From Kerstersia gyiorum (lineage in GTDB: Bacteria > Pseudomonadota > Gammaproteobacteria > Burkholderiales > Burkholderiaceae_B): a DNA stretch of 64,000 bases. Of the stretch, positions 42,033-50,878 are shown piece by piece (within the stretch, counting starts at the first letter, position 1; the number at the start of each line of letters is the position of its first letter). The notes below the pieces were generated by a model. It did not search any database. It saw only the letters and a list, made by a program, of their open reading frames with translations, and was not told the origin of the DNA. The position numbers and the translations under genes were made by a program. The stretch lies in contig NZ_SGWZ01000004.1 of assembly GCF_004216755.1 (NCBI RefSeq), forward strand, positions 148,158 to 212,157, given 5' to 3'.

Positions 42033-43978
42033 GTTTGAGCAGGGAAGTGAGTGCGGCGCAGGCCTGGAAGGCCGTGCCGGAGTGCCAGCCGCTGTTCGTG
42101 CCGGAAGGCCTGTCCGTGTCAGATAACGGACGCTTGCCGGACGAGTGTTTGCAGGAAGTGGCGCCAGCATGCCGGCTGTATCGCGACGTGGCACAGTCCT
42201 GGCTGCAACTGACCGAGGCAGCGGTTCGCGATGGCGTGGTGATCCGCTTGATGAATCGGCGTTCCGCCTATCGTTCGTTGCGCACACAAATGCGGATTTT
42301 TCACGAACGCTACGACGTTGCAGAACCCGGGAATACCGGCGCATTGTTTTGGGCCGGGCAATTCTGGGTGCAGAGGCCGGGCATGAGGCCTGCAGCCATT
42401 CCCGGAACGTCGCCCTATGGCCTGGGGCTGGCTGTCAGTGTGGCGGGCGTGCGGCAAGGGTCGAGTGAGTGGCAATGGCTGGTGCGCCATGCGGCCCGTT
42501 TTGGCTGGAGCTGGGAGCGCAAGGATAGCCCGTGGCACCTGATCCATACCGGCAGGCCGGTGCAGGATGTGGAGCCAGGGGCACAACAGGTTCCGGAGGG
42601 AGCGGCCGCCGTGGCTCAACGCCTGGGCGGCGAGTGGCAGCCAGGCCAGAGCGTGATGGGCAGGCTCTTTTCCGGCTTGGCCTGCAACCTGGCGGCTGCA
42701 TCGCCGGAACGTCTACTTGTCATCAAGTCCACCAGGGAGGCCTATTCACCGGGCGCCAGGTGGGCCGGTGTGCTCAAGCGGGGTTTGGATCCGGCTGTAG
42801 CAGTGTTGACGGACAGGACGCTGAACGACGGGAAGTTGCCCAACCCGGTATTGCGTGTCGCATCCGTGACGCAGGCGGTAGAGGCAGGCCTGCGGCAGGT
42901 GCGGGCGAGGTTTAGCGGCAAGGTGTTCACTGTCACAGGCAGTGCGGGCAAGACCACGACGACGACTTTCCTCGCTCGTGCGCTGGCCTCGCAGGGAACC
43001 TGCCTGGCCAGTATCTATAACAATGTCATGGATGGCATCTATCCGGCTGCCTTGAAACTGGCGGAGCAGCACTTCGCCGTCTTTGAAACGGCACAGCATT
43101 CTCTGCCCCGCAGCGCCGAAACCCTGTCTGCGGATGTCGCCATCCTGGTTTCCATTGCGCCCGCGCATATGGAGCGGCACGCCACGCTGGCAGACCTGGT
43201 GCGTTGCAAGGCAGGGGTGTTTGCCGGCGCTGCGCCGGGGGCCGTCGCTGTCATCAATCGGGAGATTCCCCACTTCGAGATGGCGCGCGATATTGCCCAG
43301 GGCTACGGGCGCCGTGTCGTCACGTTCGGCAAGGCGGTCGATGCGGATTTCCGTTTGCTGGCTTACGATAGCCAGCGCCTGTGCTTCGAGTTTTCATGCA
43401 AGGGCAGGCGCTTTCAGGCGCGCCAGGCCAGTACGGGGGAACATATTGCGCTCAATATGCTGGCGGTGTTTGCGGCCATGGATGCAGCTGGTCTGAACTG
43501 GCCTTTCCTGCTGGGCCGTTGTGCGCACATAACCCAGGCGCCGGTTGGCCGGGGGGATGAACATGTCTTGGCGGTGCCAGGCGGCACATGCCGGTTGATC
43601 AACCATGCCTATAACGCAAATCCCGCCTCCATGAAGGTGGCCCTGGCTGCGCTGGCGGATTTTCCGCTGCATGGCGCTGGACGACGTGTGGCGGTGCTGT
43701 CCGACATGCTCGAACTGGGGCAGGATTCGGATGCCTTGCATGCAGGCCTGCTTGACGCCGTCGTGGCCGCGAAGCTGGATTTGCTTTTGCTGGCAGGCAA
43801 GCAAATGGGTCACTTGCGCGACCGTTGCCCCGAAGATTTGCCGGTTATCGGATTTTCTTCCGTTGGGCTGTTGTTCGAATATCTGCGGCAACTGCTGCGC
43901 CCGGGAGATGTCCTTATGTTCAAGGGATCCAATGGTACTGGCCTGAACGCAGGCCTGCAGCAATTTCTCAAGGCCTGA
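42029..43978 (+). CDS. Degenerate VanY-like domain fused to a MurF-type ligase
   Basis: The 649-aa product has two halves. Residues ~35-180 follow the M15/VanY D,D-peptidase pattern (RSAYRSLRTQ, PGTSPYGLGLAVSV, SPWHLIHT), but the zinc-ligand His and Asp of SxHxxGxAxD are Tyr and Ser, and the catalytic Glu before WH is Ser, so it should be inactive and perhaps only binds a peptide. Residues ~290-649 are a Mur ligase with P-loop GSAGKTTTTT (~304), central-domain ETAQHS, and the MurF-type segment NHAYNANPASMKVAL (~524). Mur ligases join amino acids to a carboxylate by ATP-driven amide formation; CphA also combines ATP-grasp and Mur domains, here on separate proteins. No signal peptide. The gene overlaps its upstream neighbour by 4 bp. 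Confidence 0.82.
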   Translation: MSLSREVSAAQAWKAVPECQPLFVPEGLSVSDNGRLPDECLQEVAPACRLYRDVAQSWLQLTEAAVRDGVVIRLMNRRSAYRSLRTQMRIFHERYDVAEPGNTGALFWAGQFWVQRPGMRPAAIPGTSPYGLGLAVSVAGVRQGSSEWQWLVRHAARFGWSWERKDSPWHLIHTGRPVQDVEPGAQQVPEGAAAVAQRLGGEWQPGQSVMGRLFSGLACNLAAASPERLLVIKSTREAYSPGARWAGVLKRGLDPAVAVLTDRTLNDGKLPNPVLRVASVTQAVEAGLRQVRARFSGKVFTVTGSAGKTTTTTFLARALASQGTCLASIYNNVMDGIYPAALKLAEQHFAVFETAQHSLPRSAETLSADVAILVSIAPAHMERHATLADLVRCKAGVFAGAAPGAVAVINREIPHFEMARDIAQGYGRRVVTFGKAVDADFRLLAYDSQRLCFEFSCKGRRFQARQASTGEHIALNMLAVFAAMDAAGLNWPFLLGRCAHITQAPVGRGDEHVLAVPGGTCRLINHAYNANPASMKVALAALADFPLHGAGRRVAVLSDMLELGQDSDALHAGLLDAVVAAKLDLLLLAGKQMGHLRDRCPEDLPVIGFSSVGLLFEYLRQLLRPGDVLMFKGSNGTGLNAGLQQFLKA

Positions 43979-43994
43979 GGTGAGGCTTGCAGCC

Positions 43995-45734
43995 ATGAAG
44001 GCCAAGCGGCAGGCGCTTGGGGCTGCCGCTGGCGGGCTGGCGGCTGTTTATGGAGCCTTGTTCAGGCATGCCGGAGTCTGGATGGCGGCGGTGGCCTTGC
44101 TGTCATTGCTGTCGCTGGTATTTCTTTTGATCAGCCTGGTACTGCCCTGGCAGATCCTGGCGGTGGTCGATGGTCGGGCCGGCGCACGCTGGCAGTGGCT
44201 GGGGCCGGATCGTGCCGTGACGGTGCTGGGCCTGGCGGTGGCACTGGCCTTTACCTTGCATTTGCTGTGCGACTGGGGCATGCGCGGCGCCTGCCGTTGC
44301 GGCGTGGATGCCGTGTTGCAGCGTTACCGCAAGACCGGCCTGGAAGGCGCCTATCGCGAGCAGGCGGGCAAGTATTTCACGGCGCTGGCGCGCAGCCTTG
44401 CGGCACTGGTGCTCTGGCTGGCGGTCACGCTGGGGCAGTGCCTGGTATTGCCCGTGCTGGCGCTGGGCATGCATCTGTACCTGGCAGGCTGGTGTCTGGC
44501 CGCCTATTGGTTCTGTTTCAGGCTGCCCGTGGCGCGTCGCCAGGCGCTAGCGGAACTGGTGCGCATTGGCGGATATCTGGGCCTGATGTTCATGCTGGGC
44601 TGGACAGTGCTCACCTACCCGGCGGATGCCGGGTTGCGTCTGATCTGGGTGATTGTTTGTGTCATCGCCGCACGCCAGGCCCTGTTGCAGGCCATGCAGT
44701 CCGTGTTGCGGTATTGCTGGCTATGGCGCATGCGGCAGCAGGTCGTGCAGTTTTTCCTGCCGGAAGTCGTACCGGTGACGGTAGGCGCCCGTGAAGTGTC
44801 GGGGCTGCAGCAGAAGTTGTTGGGGCTGGATGCTTCTTCCGGATGGTTGGCCGAAGTGTTGCATGCCGCAGGCGGCGAGTCGTCGCCGGACGGCGAACCG
44901 CTCATCTGCTGCCGTATGACGGAGCGGGGCCATGCTGCCTATCTGGAGGTCTTGCCCCAGGCCAGTCATGGGCAGGCCTGGCTGGTGCGGCTGTTTGATG
45001 CCGCCCGCATTGCGGTGGCTGAACATGAGTTCTCGTTGTTGGCCCATGCGGAGCCCGGCTGGCCCATGCCCGCCATGCAGTACCAGCATGTCGGGAAGGA
45101 ACAGGCGGTAGCCGTTTTCGATTGGGCAAAGGACTGCGCATGGCTGGCCAGCCATTGTCGTGGACGGGAGCTCTTCGAACTGCGTATGCAATTGCTGGCT
45201 TGCTCCATTCCAGATGACCTGATACGCAGCTACCAGGCAACGCATCTGGGGCTGGCTGATCGCTGGGCACGACAGCTGCACTGGGAAAATCTGCTGATCA
45301 ACGCCAGCCAGCCGGTGCAGCGCCGCCAGATCGAAATCTTGCAGGAACGGCAGCAGGAGGTGTCACAGCGGTTGCGTGCGCTGCCCGGACAGGTCGTGTT
45401 GCCAGAGTTGCCGCAGCGGCGCATGGCAAGGCGGCCTGACGGCAGCCTGCTGGTGGTGAACTGGTCACGCTGGCAGTGGGCAGCGGTGGGGTCAGGCTGG
45501 TCGCTTCGGACACCCATGCCATGGGTGAGCCAGGCCTTGGCCGAAGCGGGAAGACGCCGGCCGGAATTGTTGGGTATCTCTGCCAGTGACGTGATGCTGG
45601 CCGCCGGCGCCCATTGCCTGTCGGCCCAGAGCGCCGGGGGCCGCTATGCCGAGGCCCTGAAAACGGCGCTGCTGTGTCTGCATTGGCTGGATGCCGAGGC
45701 GCCATCCACAAGCACAGCCGTGCCAGTTATCTAG
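43995..45734 (+). CDS. Membrane protein resembling an ABC-exporter membrane domain without ATPase
   Basis: The 579-aa product has about six transmembrane helices in residues ~28-245. Their spacing and features (LVLPWQILAVVDGR, then LAVALAFTLHLLCDW) resemble the first helices of type I ABC exporters such as the LapB-like gene in this operon. No Walker motifs follow. The C-terminal ~330 residues are soluble, rich in Trp and Leu, with a segment PDGSLLVVNWSRW that faintly recalls kinase-like folds; I do not recognise the family. The ATG at 43995 is chosen because AGGTGAGG lies 10-17 bases upstream. It is the last gene of the operon. Its TAG stop shares the CTAG at 45731-45734 with the convergent FUSC gene. 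Confidence 0.65.
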   Translation: MKAKRQALGAAAGGLAAVYGALFRHAGVWMAAVALLSLLSLVFLLISLVLPWQILAVVDGRAGARWQWLGPDRAVTVLGLAVALAFTLHLLCDWGMRGACRCGVDAVLQRYRKTGLEGAYREQAGKYFTALARSLAALVLWLAVTLGQCLVLPVLALGMHLYLAGWCLAAYWFCFRLPVARRQALAELVRIGGYLGLMFMLGWTVLTYPADAGLRLIWVIVCVIAARQALLQAMQSVLRYCWLWRMRQQVVQFFLPEVVPVTVGAREVSGLQQKLLGLDASSGWLAEVLHAAGGESSPDGEPLICCRMTERGHAAYLEVLPQASHGQAWLVRLFDAARIAVAEHEFSLLAHAEPGWPMPAMQYQHVGKEQAVAVFDWAKDCAWLASHCRGRELFELRMQLLACSIPDDLIRSYQATHLGLADRWARQLHWENLLINASQPVQRRQIEILQERQQEVSQRLRALPGQVVLPELPQRRMARRPDGSLLVVNWSRWQWAAVGSGWSLRTPMPWVSQALAEAGRRRPELLGISASDVMLAAGAHCLSAQSAGGRYAEALKTALLCLHWLDAEAPSTSTAVPVI

Positions 45735-47947
45735 CCCGGGCTGCGGGTGGATGGTGTCGGGGGCATGTCTTCCTCGGCTTGGGATTCCAGTGCCGCCAGT
45801 TCGCGCCGCGCCAGCAGGCCAGCCTTGAGCAGCTGGCGCATGGGGAAGGTCAGGTTGGCGGTATCGGCGTCGGTGTCCGCCGCCGACGGCGCCAGCGTGA
45901 TGTCGGCGGCCGGTCGGTTGGGGTCGAGCAGGCCGAAGAACTGGTCCAGCGCTTGCTGGATGGCCGGCGGCGTCGCGGGCAATTCCGCCAAGGCGCCGAT
46001 GATGGATGCCATCTGCGAGGCCAGGATGTGGTTCTGGATCACCAGGTTGTTGACCTCAGGCACCAATACCTGCCGCGAACGGGGTTCGCGTGTCATGCGG
46101 TAGAAGGCTTCAGCCATGTTTGCCAGGGCTGTATGCAGGTTTTTCCGTGCCAGCATCCAGTCCAGCCTGGCCTGTTCCAGTTCCGTGTCGTGCTCGTCGC
46201 TGGGGTCTGCCGCCGCGGTGCGGCTGGCATCCACGTAGGCCAGGCCGGTGCGCAGATATTCGCGGTTGGCCTTCAGGCTGGCGCGCGCCATCGGCGCCAT
46301 ATAGCGCTGTTCCCACCAGGGTAGGATATAGCTGCAGATCAGCGCGATGATGCAGCCCAGAAAGGTGTCCAGCGCCCGTTCGCTTACCATGAACAGCGAA
46401 CTGGGCGATACCAGGTGGAACACGATCAGCACGTAGATCGTGATGAACAGCGAGCTGGCCATGTAGTTGAGCTGGATCAGGCTGTTGCCCAGGACGCTGG
46501 CCACGAACATGGCGGCGATCAGCGAGACGTGAGAATCCAGGACGTTGAACAGCGCCAGCGCGATGATGCAGCCCAAGAGCGTGCCGATCAGGCGCAGCGA
46601 ATTGCGCTGGCGGGTGAGGGCGAAGCCGGGCTTCATGATGGCGACGATGGTCAGCACGATCCAGTAGCCATAGGGGCGCAGGACTTCGACCGAATAGCTC
46701 AGTGTCATGGCCATTGCTGCAGCGCAGGCCACCCGAATGGCATAGCGGCAATGTGGAGAATCCAGCCTGAGGTTGGAGGTCAGCATGCTGAGGCGAAAAT
46801 CCTGGCGCGAGAGGAAGTGGCTCAGAGATTTGTTGATGCGCAGCGAGCCTTCGGGCTTGGCGCTGCGTGCCGAGCGTGTGTGCGCATACAGCCGTTCCAC
46901 CAGGCGTGCGGCGCCTCGCAGGCGGCGCTGGACCTGCAGCAGTACGCCATATAGTTCGGCATCCCGCTGGGGCAGGCCTTGTTGGCGCAATTGCTCCATT
47001 TCATAGTCGATGGCGCGCAGCTCGGCTTTCACGCTGGTGCGCTCCATGGCGGGGCGCCCCTGTGACACCGCCAGCGCAATGCGTTCCAGGTCGCGGGCGA
47101 GTTTTTCCAGGCAGTCGCGAGCGAACAGCATGATGTCGGCGTCCCGCAAATTCCGCCGCAGCAGGATGTAGTCCGTGTGCGTGGCCAGCATGGTGTCCAG
47201 GATGGCGATCATGTCGCTGAAGATGTTCCACAGCATGGAGCGCTCGGAGGTGCGGCGGTCTTCACCCGGCAGCGAGCGCAGGACGATGTCGCGGGCGTCC
47301 TGGTGCTGTTCGATCATGGCTGATTGGCGGCGGATCAGCGTGCTGTAGCACTGTTCGAGGTCGCGGTTGACGTCATAGAACGCAGATCGCGCGGCGATGT
47401 AGTCGGCCGTGGCAAAAAGCGCGACGGAAAGGGATTGGCGGGTTTCGCGCAGCGCCAGCAGATAGCTGATGCCCAGGCTGAACGCTGTATAGAACAGGCC
47501 GCCGCCGGCGGTATAGAGCATGGCGGCGGGAATCTGGGCGGGAGTGAGCGGCGCGTGCATGGTGACGCTCATGAGCAGCAGGCAGCCCATGCTGATCAGG
47601 TTGCCTTTCTTGCCATAGACGGAGAACATCGAAAATACGAAGCACTGCGCCACGACTGCAAGCCAAAGCAGGGCGGGGAAGGTGCTGGACAGCCCGGTAA
47701 TGGCGACCACCAGCGTGCTGAGCGCGCAGCAGGTCAGCATTTCGTTGCGGCGGTGGCGGTGCGGTCCAGGCTGGTCGATGATGGCGGTGCCCAGTGCGCC
47801 GAATGTGGCGGCAATGCCTGCCGAGAAATCCCCCAGCAACAGGCCCAGAATCAGCATAGGCGTCAGCATGCCTATGCTGCGGCGCAGGCCAAGCAGGAAA
47901 TAGTGGCTGTAAAGAAACCTGTTCAGCGATTCTAGGCGGATGTCCAT
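45731..47947 (-). CDS. FUSC-family inner-membrane protein (YccS/YhfK-like)
   Basis: The 738-aa product has two membrane blocks of about six helices each (residues ~20-165 and ~405-530), separated by a long cytoplasmic helical region and followed by a cytoplasmic tail. The second block contains RPYGYWIVLTIVAIMKPGF and the FUSC pattern RLIGTLLGCIIAL. YccS/AaeB relatives are putative efflux pumps for aromatic acids. The gene is transcribed alone, convergent with the amide-ligase operon. Confidence 0.88.
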   Translation of the reverse strand: MDIRLESLNRFLYSHYFLLGLRRSIGMLTPMLILGLLLGDFSAGIAATFGALGTAIIDQPGPHRHRRNEMLTCCALSTLVVAITGLSSTFPALLWLAVVAQCFVFSMFSVYGKKGNLISMGCLLLMSVTMHAPLTPAQIPAAMLYTAGGGLFYTAFSLGISYLLALRETRQSLSVALFATADYIAARSAFYDVNRDLEQCYSTLIRRQSAMIEQHQDARDIVLRSLPGEDRRTSERSMLWNIFSDMIAILDTMLATHTDYILLRRNLRDADIMLFARDCLEKLARDLERIALAVSQGRPAMERTSVKAELRAIDYEMEQLRQQGLPQRDAELYGVLLQVQRRLRGAARLVERLYAHTRSARSAKPEGSLRINKSLSHFLSRQDFRLSMLTSNLRLDSPHCRYAIRVACAAAMAMTLSYSVEVLRPYGYWIVLTIVAIMKPGFALTRQRNSLRLIGTLLGCIIALALFNVLDSHVSLIAAMFVASVLGNSLIQLNYMASSLFITIYVLIVFHLVSPSSLFMVSERALDTFLGCIIALICSYILPWWEQRYMAPMARASLKANREYLRTGLAYVDASRTAAADPSDEHDTELEQARLDWMLARKNLHTALANMAEAFYRMTREPRSRQVLVPEVNNLVIQNHILASQMASIIGALAELPATPPAIQQALDQFFGLLDPNRPAADITLAPSAADTDADTANLTFPMRQLLKAGLLARRELAALESQAEEDMPPTPSTRSPG

Positions 47948-48586
47948 GGCGGAGGTGATGCTGGTGCCGGAGGCAAGTCTGTTTCTGGCGGGGTTTGCCG
48001 GCGGCTATCTGCCGTTCCCGGGGCTGCTTGGGATGGTGTCACAGGCGCCTGTTCCTCAGGGCTGGCGCCTTGCAAGCGAAAGTATAAGGGCAGGCAGCCA
48101 GTGGCGGATGATGCCTGTGCACAGGCTGTCGGCAGCAGGTGCGAAAGCCCTTGGAAGTCCCTGTTTTTCCTTGAGGAAAATCGTATCAGTGATGTGTAAG
48201 AAACACTGTTTCATTGGCGTGTAGACAGTTCCTGTGCAAACGGGTAAATTCCAAAACTTGTCCTGTTCCGCTATCAGGGGCGGGACGAAGGCAGTCAGAG
48301 TCTCCGGGTCATCCGCCCGGGCCAATGCGCCGTTATACCGTCGCGGGCCGCGTCACAAGCGCAGGCGTTGCGGCATCCGTTTCGATCCAGAGCATCCCAT
48401 CCGGGGTGCGTGCGAAACGTTGTCGATGATTGTGCTGCCAGGGGGCAGGGCAGGTGGGTGGAGCGGTTCCGTGAATCGCAAAGCGCCACAGTGTTCTGTC
48501 AGTTTCTGGGGGTGCATCCGGCTAGCCGCCGTTACCCGGGCGGGCAGCGATCGAGGACGTTTTAGCCGGTACAGAAAGGAATATTC
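47948..48586. other. 639-bp region between the FUSC gene and ilvI
   Basis: This divergent space should contain both promoters. A hairpin-like CAGTG/CACTG pair lies near 48188-48212. I find no supported coding frame and no leader peptide rich in branched-chain codons, so I cannot claim attenuation. The ilvI ribosome site AGAAAGGAA is at about 48573-48581. Confidence 0.4.
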
Positions 48587-50299
48587 ATGGAACTCAATGG
48601 CGCAGATATCCTTGTGCGCTGTCTTGCCGACGAAGGCGTGGAACACGTTTTCGGTTATCCCGGCGGGGCGGTGCTCTATATCTACGATGCAATTTTCAAA
48701 CAGGATGCTTTCCAGCATATCCTGGTCAGGCATGAACAGGCGGCGGTTCACGCTGCGGATGCCTATTCCCGTTCGTCCGACAAGGTCGGTGTCTGTCTGG
48801 TGACCAGCGGTCCCGGGCTGACCAATGCCGTTACCGGTATTGCCACCGCCTACATGGACTCGATCCCGATGGTGATCATCAGCGGCCAGGTGCCGACGAC
48901 GGCCATTGGCGAAGATGCTTTCCAGGAGTGCGACTCGGTCGGTATTACCCGCCCCTGTGTCAAGCACAACTTCCTGGTGCGCGACGTCAAGGACCTGGCC
49001 GAGATCATGCGCAAGGCCTTTCATATCGCCCGTACTGGCCGGCCTGGCCCCGTGCTGGTGGATATTCCCAAGGACGTGACGGTTGCCCGCGCGCGCTATG
49101 CGCCGCTGAAGGGTGAAGTCAAGATGCGTTCCTACGCCCCGGTGGTCAAGGGGCACCAGGGCCAGATCAAGAAAGCCGTGCAGATGCTGCTGGCCGCAGA
49201 GCGCCCGATGCTCTATACCGGCGGCGGCGTGGTGTTGTCCGACGCCAGCGCCGAGTTGCGCGAGTTCGCGAGCCTGATAGGTGCGCCGCTGACTAGCACC
49301 CTGATGGGGTTGGGCGCATTCCCGGCCAACGAGGGGTTGTTCGTGGGCATGCCGGGCATGCACGGCACGTATGAAGCCAATATGGCGATGCAGCACAGTG
49401 ATGTGCTGATCGCGATCGGCGCGCGTTTTGATGACCGCGTTATCGGCAATCCCAAGCATTTTTCGCAGAACGCCCGCAAAATCGTTCACATCGACATCGA
49501 CCCTTCGTCGATTTCCAAGCGTGTGAAGGTCGATGTGCCCATCGTGGGCAACGTCAAGGACGTGCTGCAGGAAATGATCGCCCAGTTCAAGGAGCTGGCG
49601 CCTTCGGCTCGCCGTCCGTCGCTGGACAAGTGGTGGCAGCAGGTGGAAGGCTGGCGCGGCCGTCAATGCATGAAGTATGAGCTGTCCGATGAGTTGATCC
49701 GGCCGCAGTATGTGGTCGAGCAGCTGTGGGAAGAAACGGGCGGCAACGCTTTCGTGACGTCGGACGTCGGCCAGCACCAGATGTGGGCAGCGCAGTACTA
49801 CCACTTCAACGAGCCGCGCCGCTGGATCAATTCCGGTGGCCTGGGCACGATGGGCGTGGGCCTGCCATATGCCATGGGCGTGCAGGCAGCGCATCCCGGC
49901 GCCGAGGTGGCGGTGATCACTGGAGAAGGCTCCATCCAGATGAATATCCAGGAGCTGGCCACCTGCAAGCAGTATCACTACACCCCCAAGATCATCTGCC
50001 TGAACAATCGTTTCCTGGGCATGGTGCGCCAGTGGCAGCAGCTGGATTATGGTTCGCGCTATTCCGAATCCTATATGGATTCGCTGCCGGACTTCGTCAA
50101 GCTGGTAGAAGCCTACGGCCACATCGGCATGCGTATCGACAAGCCTGCAGATGTCCGTCCCGCATTGCGTGAAGCATTTGCGGCGAAGGATCGTCTGGTC
50201 TTCCTGGACTTCATCACCGACCGCGGCGCCAACGTCTGGCCGATGGTCAAGGCCGGCAAGGGGCTGACTGAAATGCTGCTGGGTTCCGAGGATCTGTAA
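48587..50299 (+). CDS. ilvI: Acetolactate synthase large subunit
   Basis: This 570-aa thiamine-diphosphate enzyme condenses two pyruvates, or pyruvate with 2-oxobutyrate, in valine/leucine/isoleucine synthesis. The catalytic Glu is in RHEQAAVHAADAYSR, the FAD-associated region includes IGARFDDRVIGN, and the ThDP motif is GEGSIQMNIQELATC with NN 26-29 residues later. Full length for the family. It is followed immediately by its regulatory subunit and by ilvC. Confidence 0.95.
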   Translation: MELNGADILVRCLADEGVEHVFGYPGGAVLYIYDAIFKQDAFQHILVRHEQAAVHAADAYSRSSDKVGVCLVTSGPGLTNAVTGIATAYMDSIPMVIISGQVPTTAIGEDAFQECDSVGITRPCVKHNFLVRDVKDLAEIMRKAFHIARTGRPGPVLVDIPKDVTVARARYAPLKGEVKMRSYAPVVKGHQGQIKKAVQMLLAAERPMLYTGGGVVLSDASAELREFASLIGAPLTSTLMGLGAFPANEGLFVGMPGMHGTYEANMAMQHSDVLIAIGARFDDRVIGNPKHFSQNARKIVHIDIDPSSISKRVKVDVPIVGNVKDVLQEMIAQFKELAPSARRPSLDKWWQQVEGWRGRQCMKYELSDELIRPQYVVEQLWEETGGNAFVTSDVGQHQMWAAQYYHFNEPRRWINSGGLGTMGVGLPYAMGVQAAHPGAEVAVITGEGSIQMNIQELATCKQYHYTPKIICLNNRFLGMVRQWQQLDYGSRYSESYMDSLPDFVKLVEAYGHIGMRIDKPADVRPALREAFAAKDRLVFLDFITDRGANVWPMVKAGKGLTEMLLGSEDL

Positions 50300-50309
50300 G
50301 GTGGCTGAT

Positions 50310-50801
50310 ATGAAACACGTGATTTCCGTCCTGATGGAGAACGAGCCGGGCGCCTTGTCGCGCGTGGTGGGCCTGTTTTCCGCCCGTGGCTACAACATCG
50401 AGACCTTGACGGTGGCGCCGACCGAAGATCCTACCCTGTCGCGCCTGACGCTGGTAACGGCTGGTTCCGATGCCGTGATCGAACAGATCACCAAGCACCT
50501 GAACCGCTTGATCGACGTCGTCAAGGTCGTCGATCTCAATGAAGGCCCGCACATCGAACGTGAGCTGATGCTCATCAAGGTACGCGCGGTGGGCAAGGAG
50601 CGCGAAGAGGTCAAGCGCATGGCCGACATTTTCCGTGGCCGCATTATCGACGTGACCGACAAGAGCTACACCATCGAGCTGACCGGTGTGCAGGAAAAAA
50701 TCCAGGCGTTCATTGATGCGCTGGACCGCAGTGCCATTCTTGAAACCGTCAGGACCGGCGTTTCCGGCATCGGCCGGGGCGAGCGGGTACTGAAAGTCTG
50801 A
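50310..50801 (+). CDS. ilvH: Acetolactate synthase small (regulatory) subunit
   Basis: This 163-aa protein has the exact length of E. coli IlvH. The N-terminal ACT domain MKHVISVLMENEPGALSRVV binds valine for feedback inhibition; a C-terminal domain follows. The ATG at 50310 is preferred over the GTG at 50301 because AAGGTGG precedes it and the family begins MKHV/MRR. It lies 10 bp after ilvI. Confidence 0.95.
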   Translation: MKHVISVLMENEPGALSRVVGLFSARGYNIETLTVAPTEDPTLSRLTLVTAGSDAVIEQITKHLNRLIDVVKVVDLNEGPHIERELMLIKVRAVGKEREEVKRMADIFRGRIIDVTDKSYTIELTGVQEKIQAFIDALDRSAILETVRTGVSGIGRGERVLKV

Positions 50802-50878
50802 TCCTCGCGCCTGGCCAGGGGGTTGGGCGCGTTCCAAATTGATTTATTGCAATCCAAAGAATTCCTCAGGAGATATAC

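Noticed and set aside
45614..46324. Frame of 236 codons on the plus strand over the 3' end of the FUSC gene
   Set aside because: It is the antisense of a well supported membrane-protein gene and has no domain of its own.
47948..48586. Leader peptide and attenuator for ilvI
   Set aside because: No short frame with clustered Leu/Val/Ile codons and no competing hairpins followed by T run were found.
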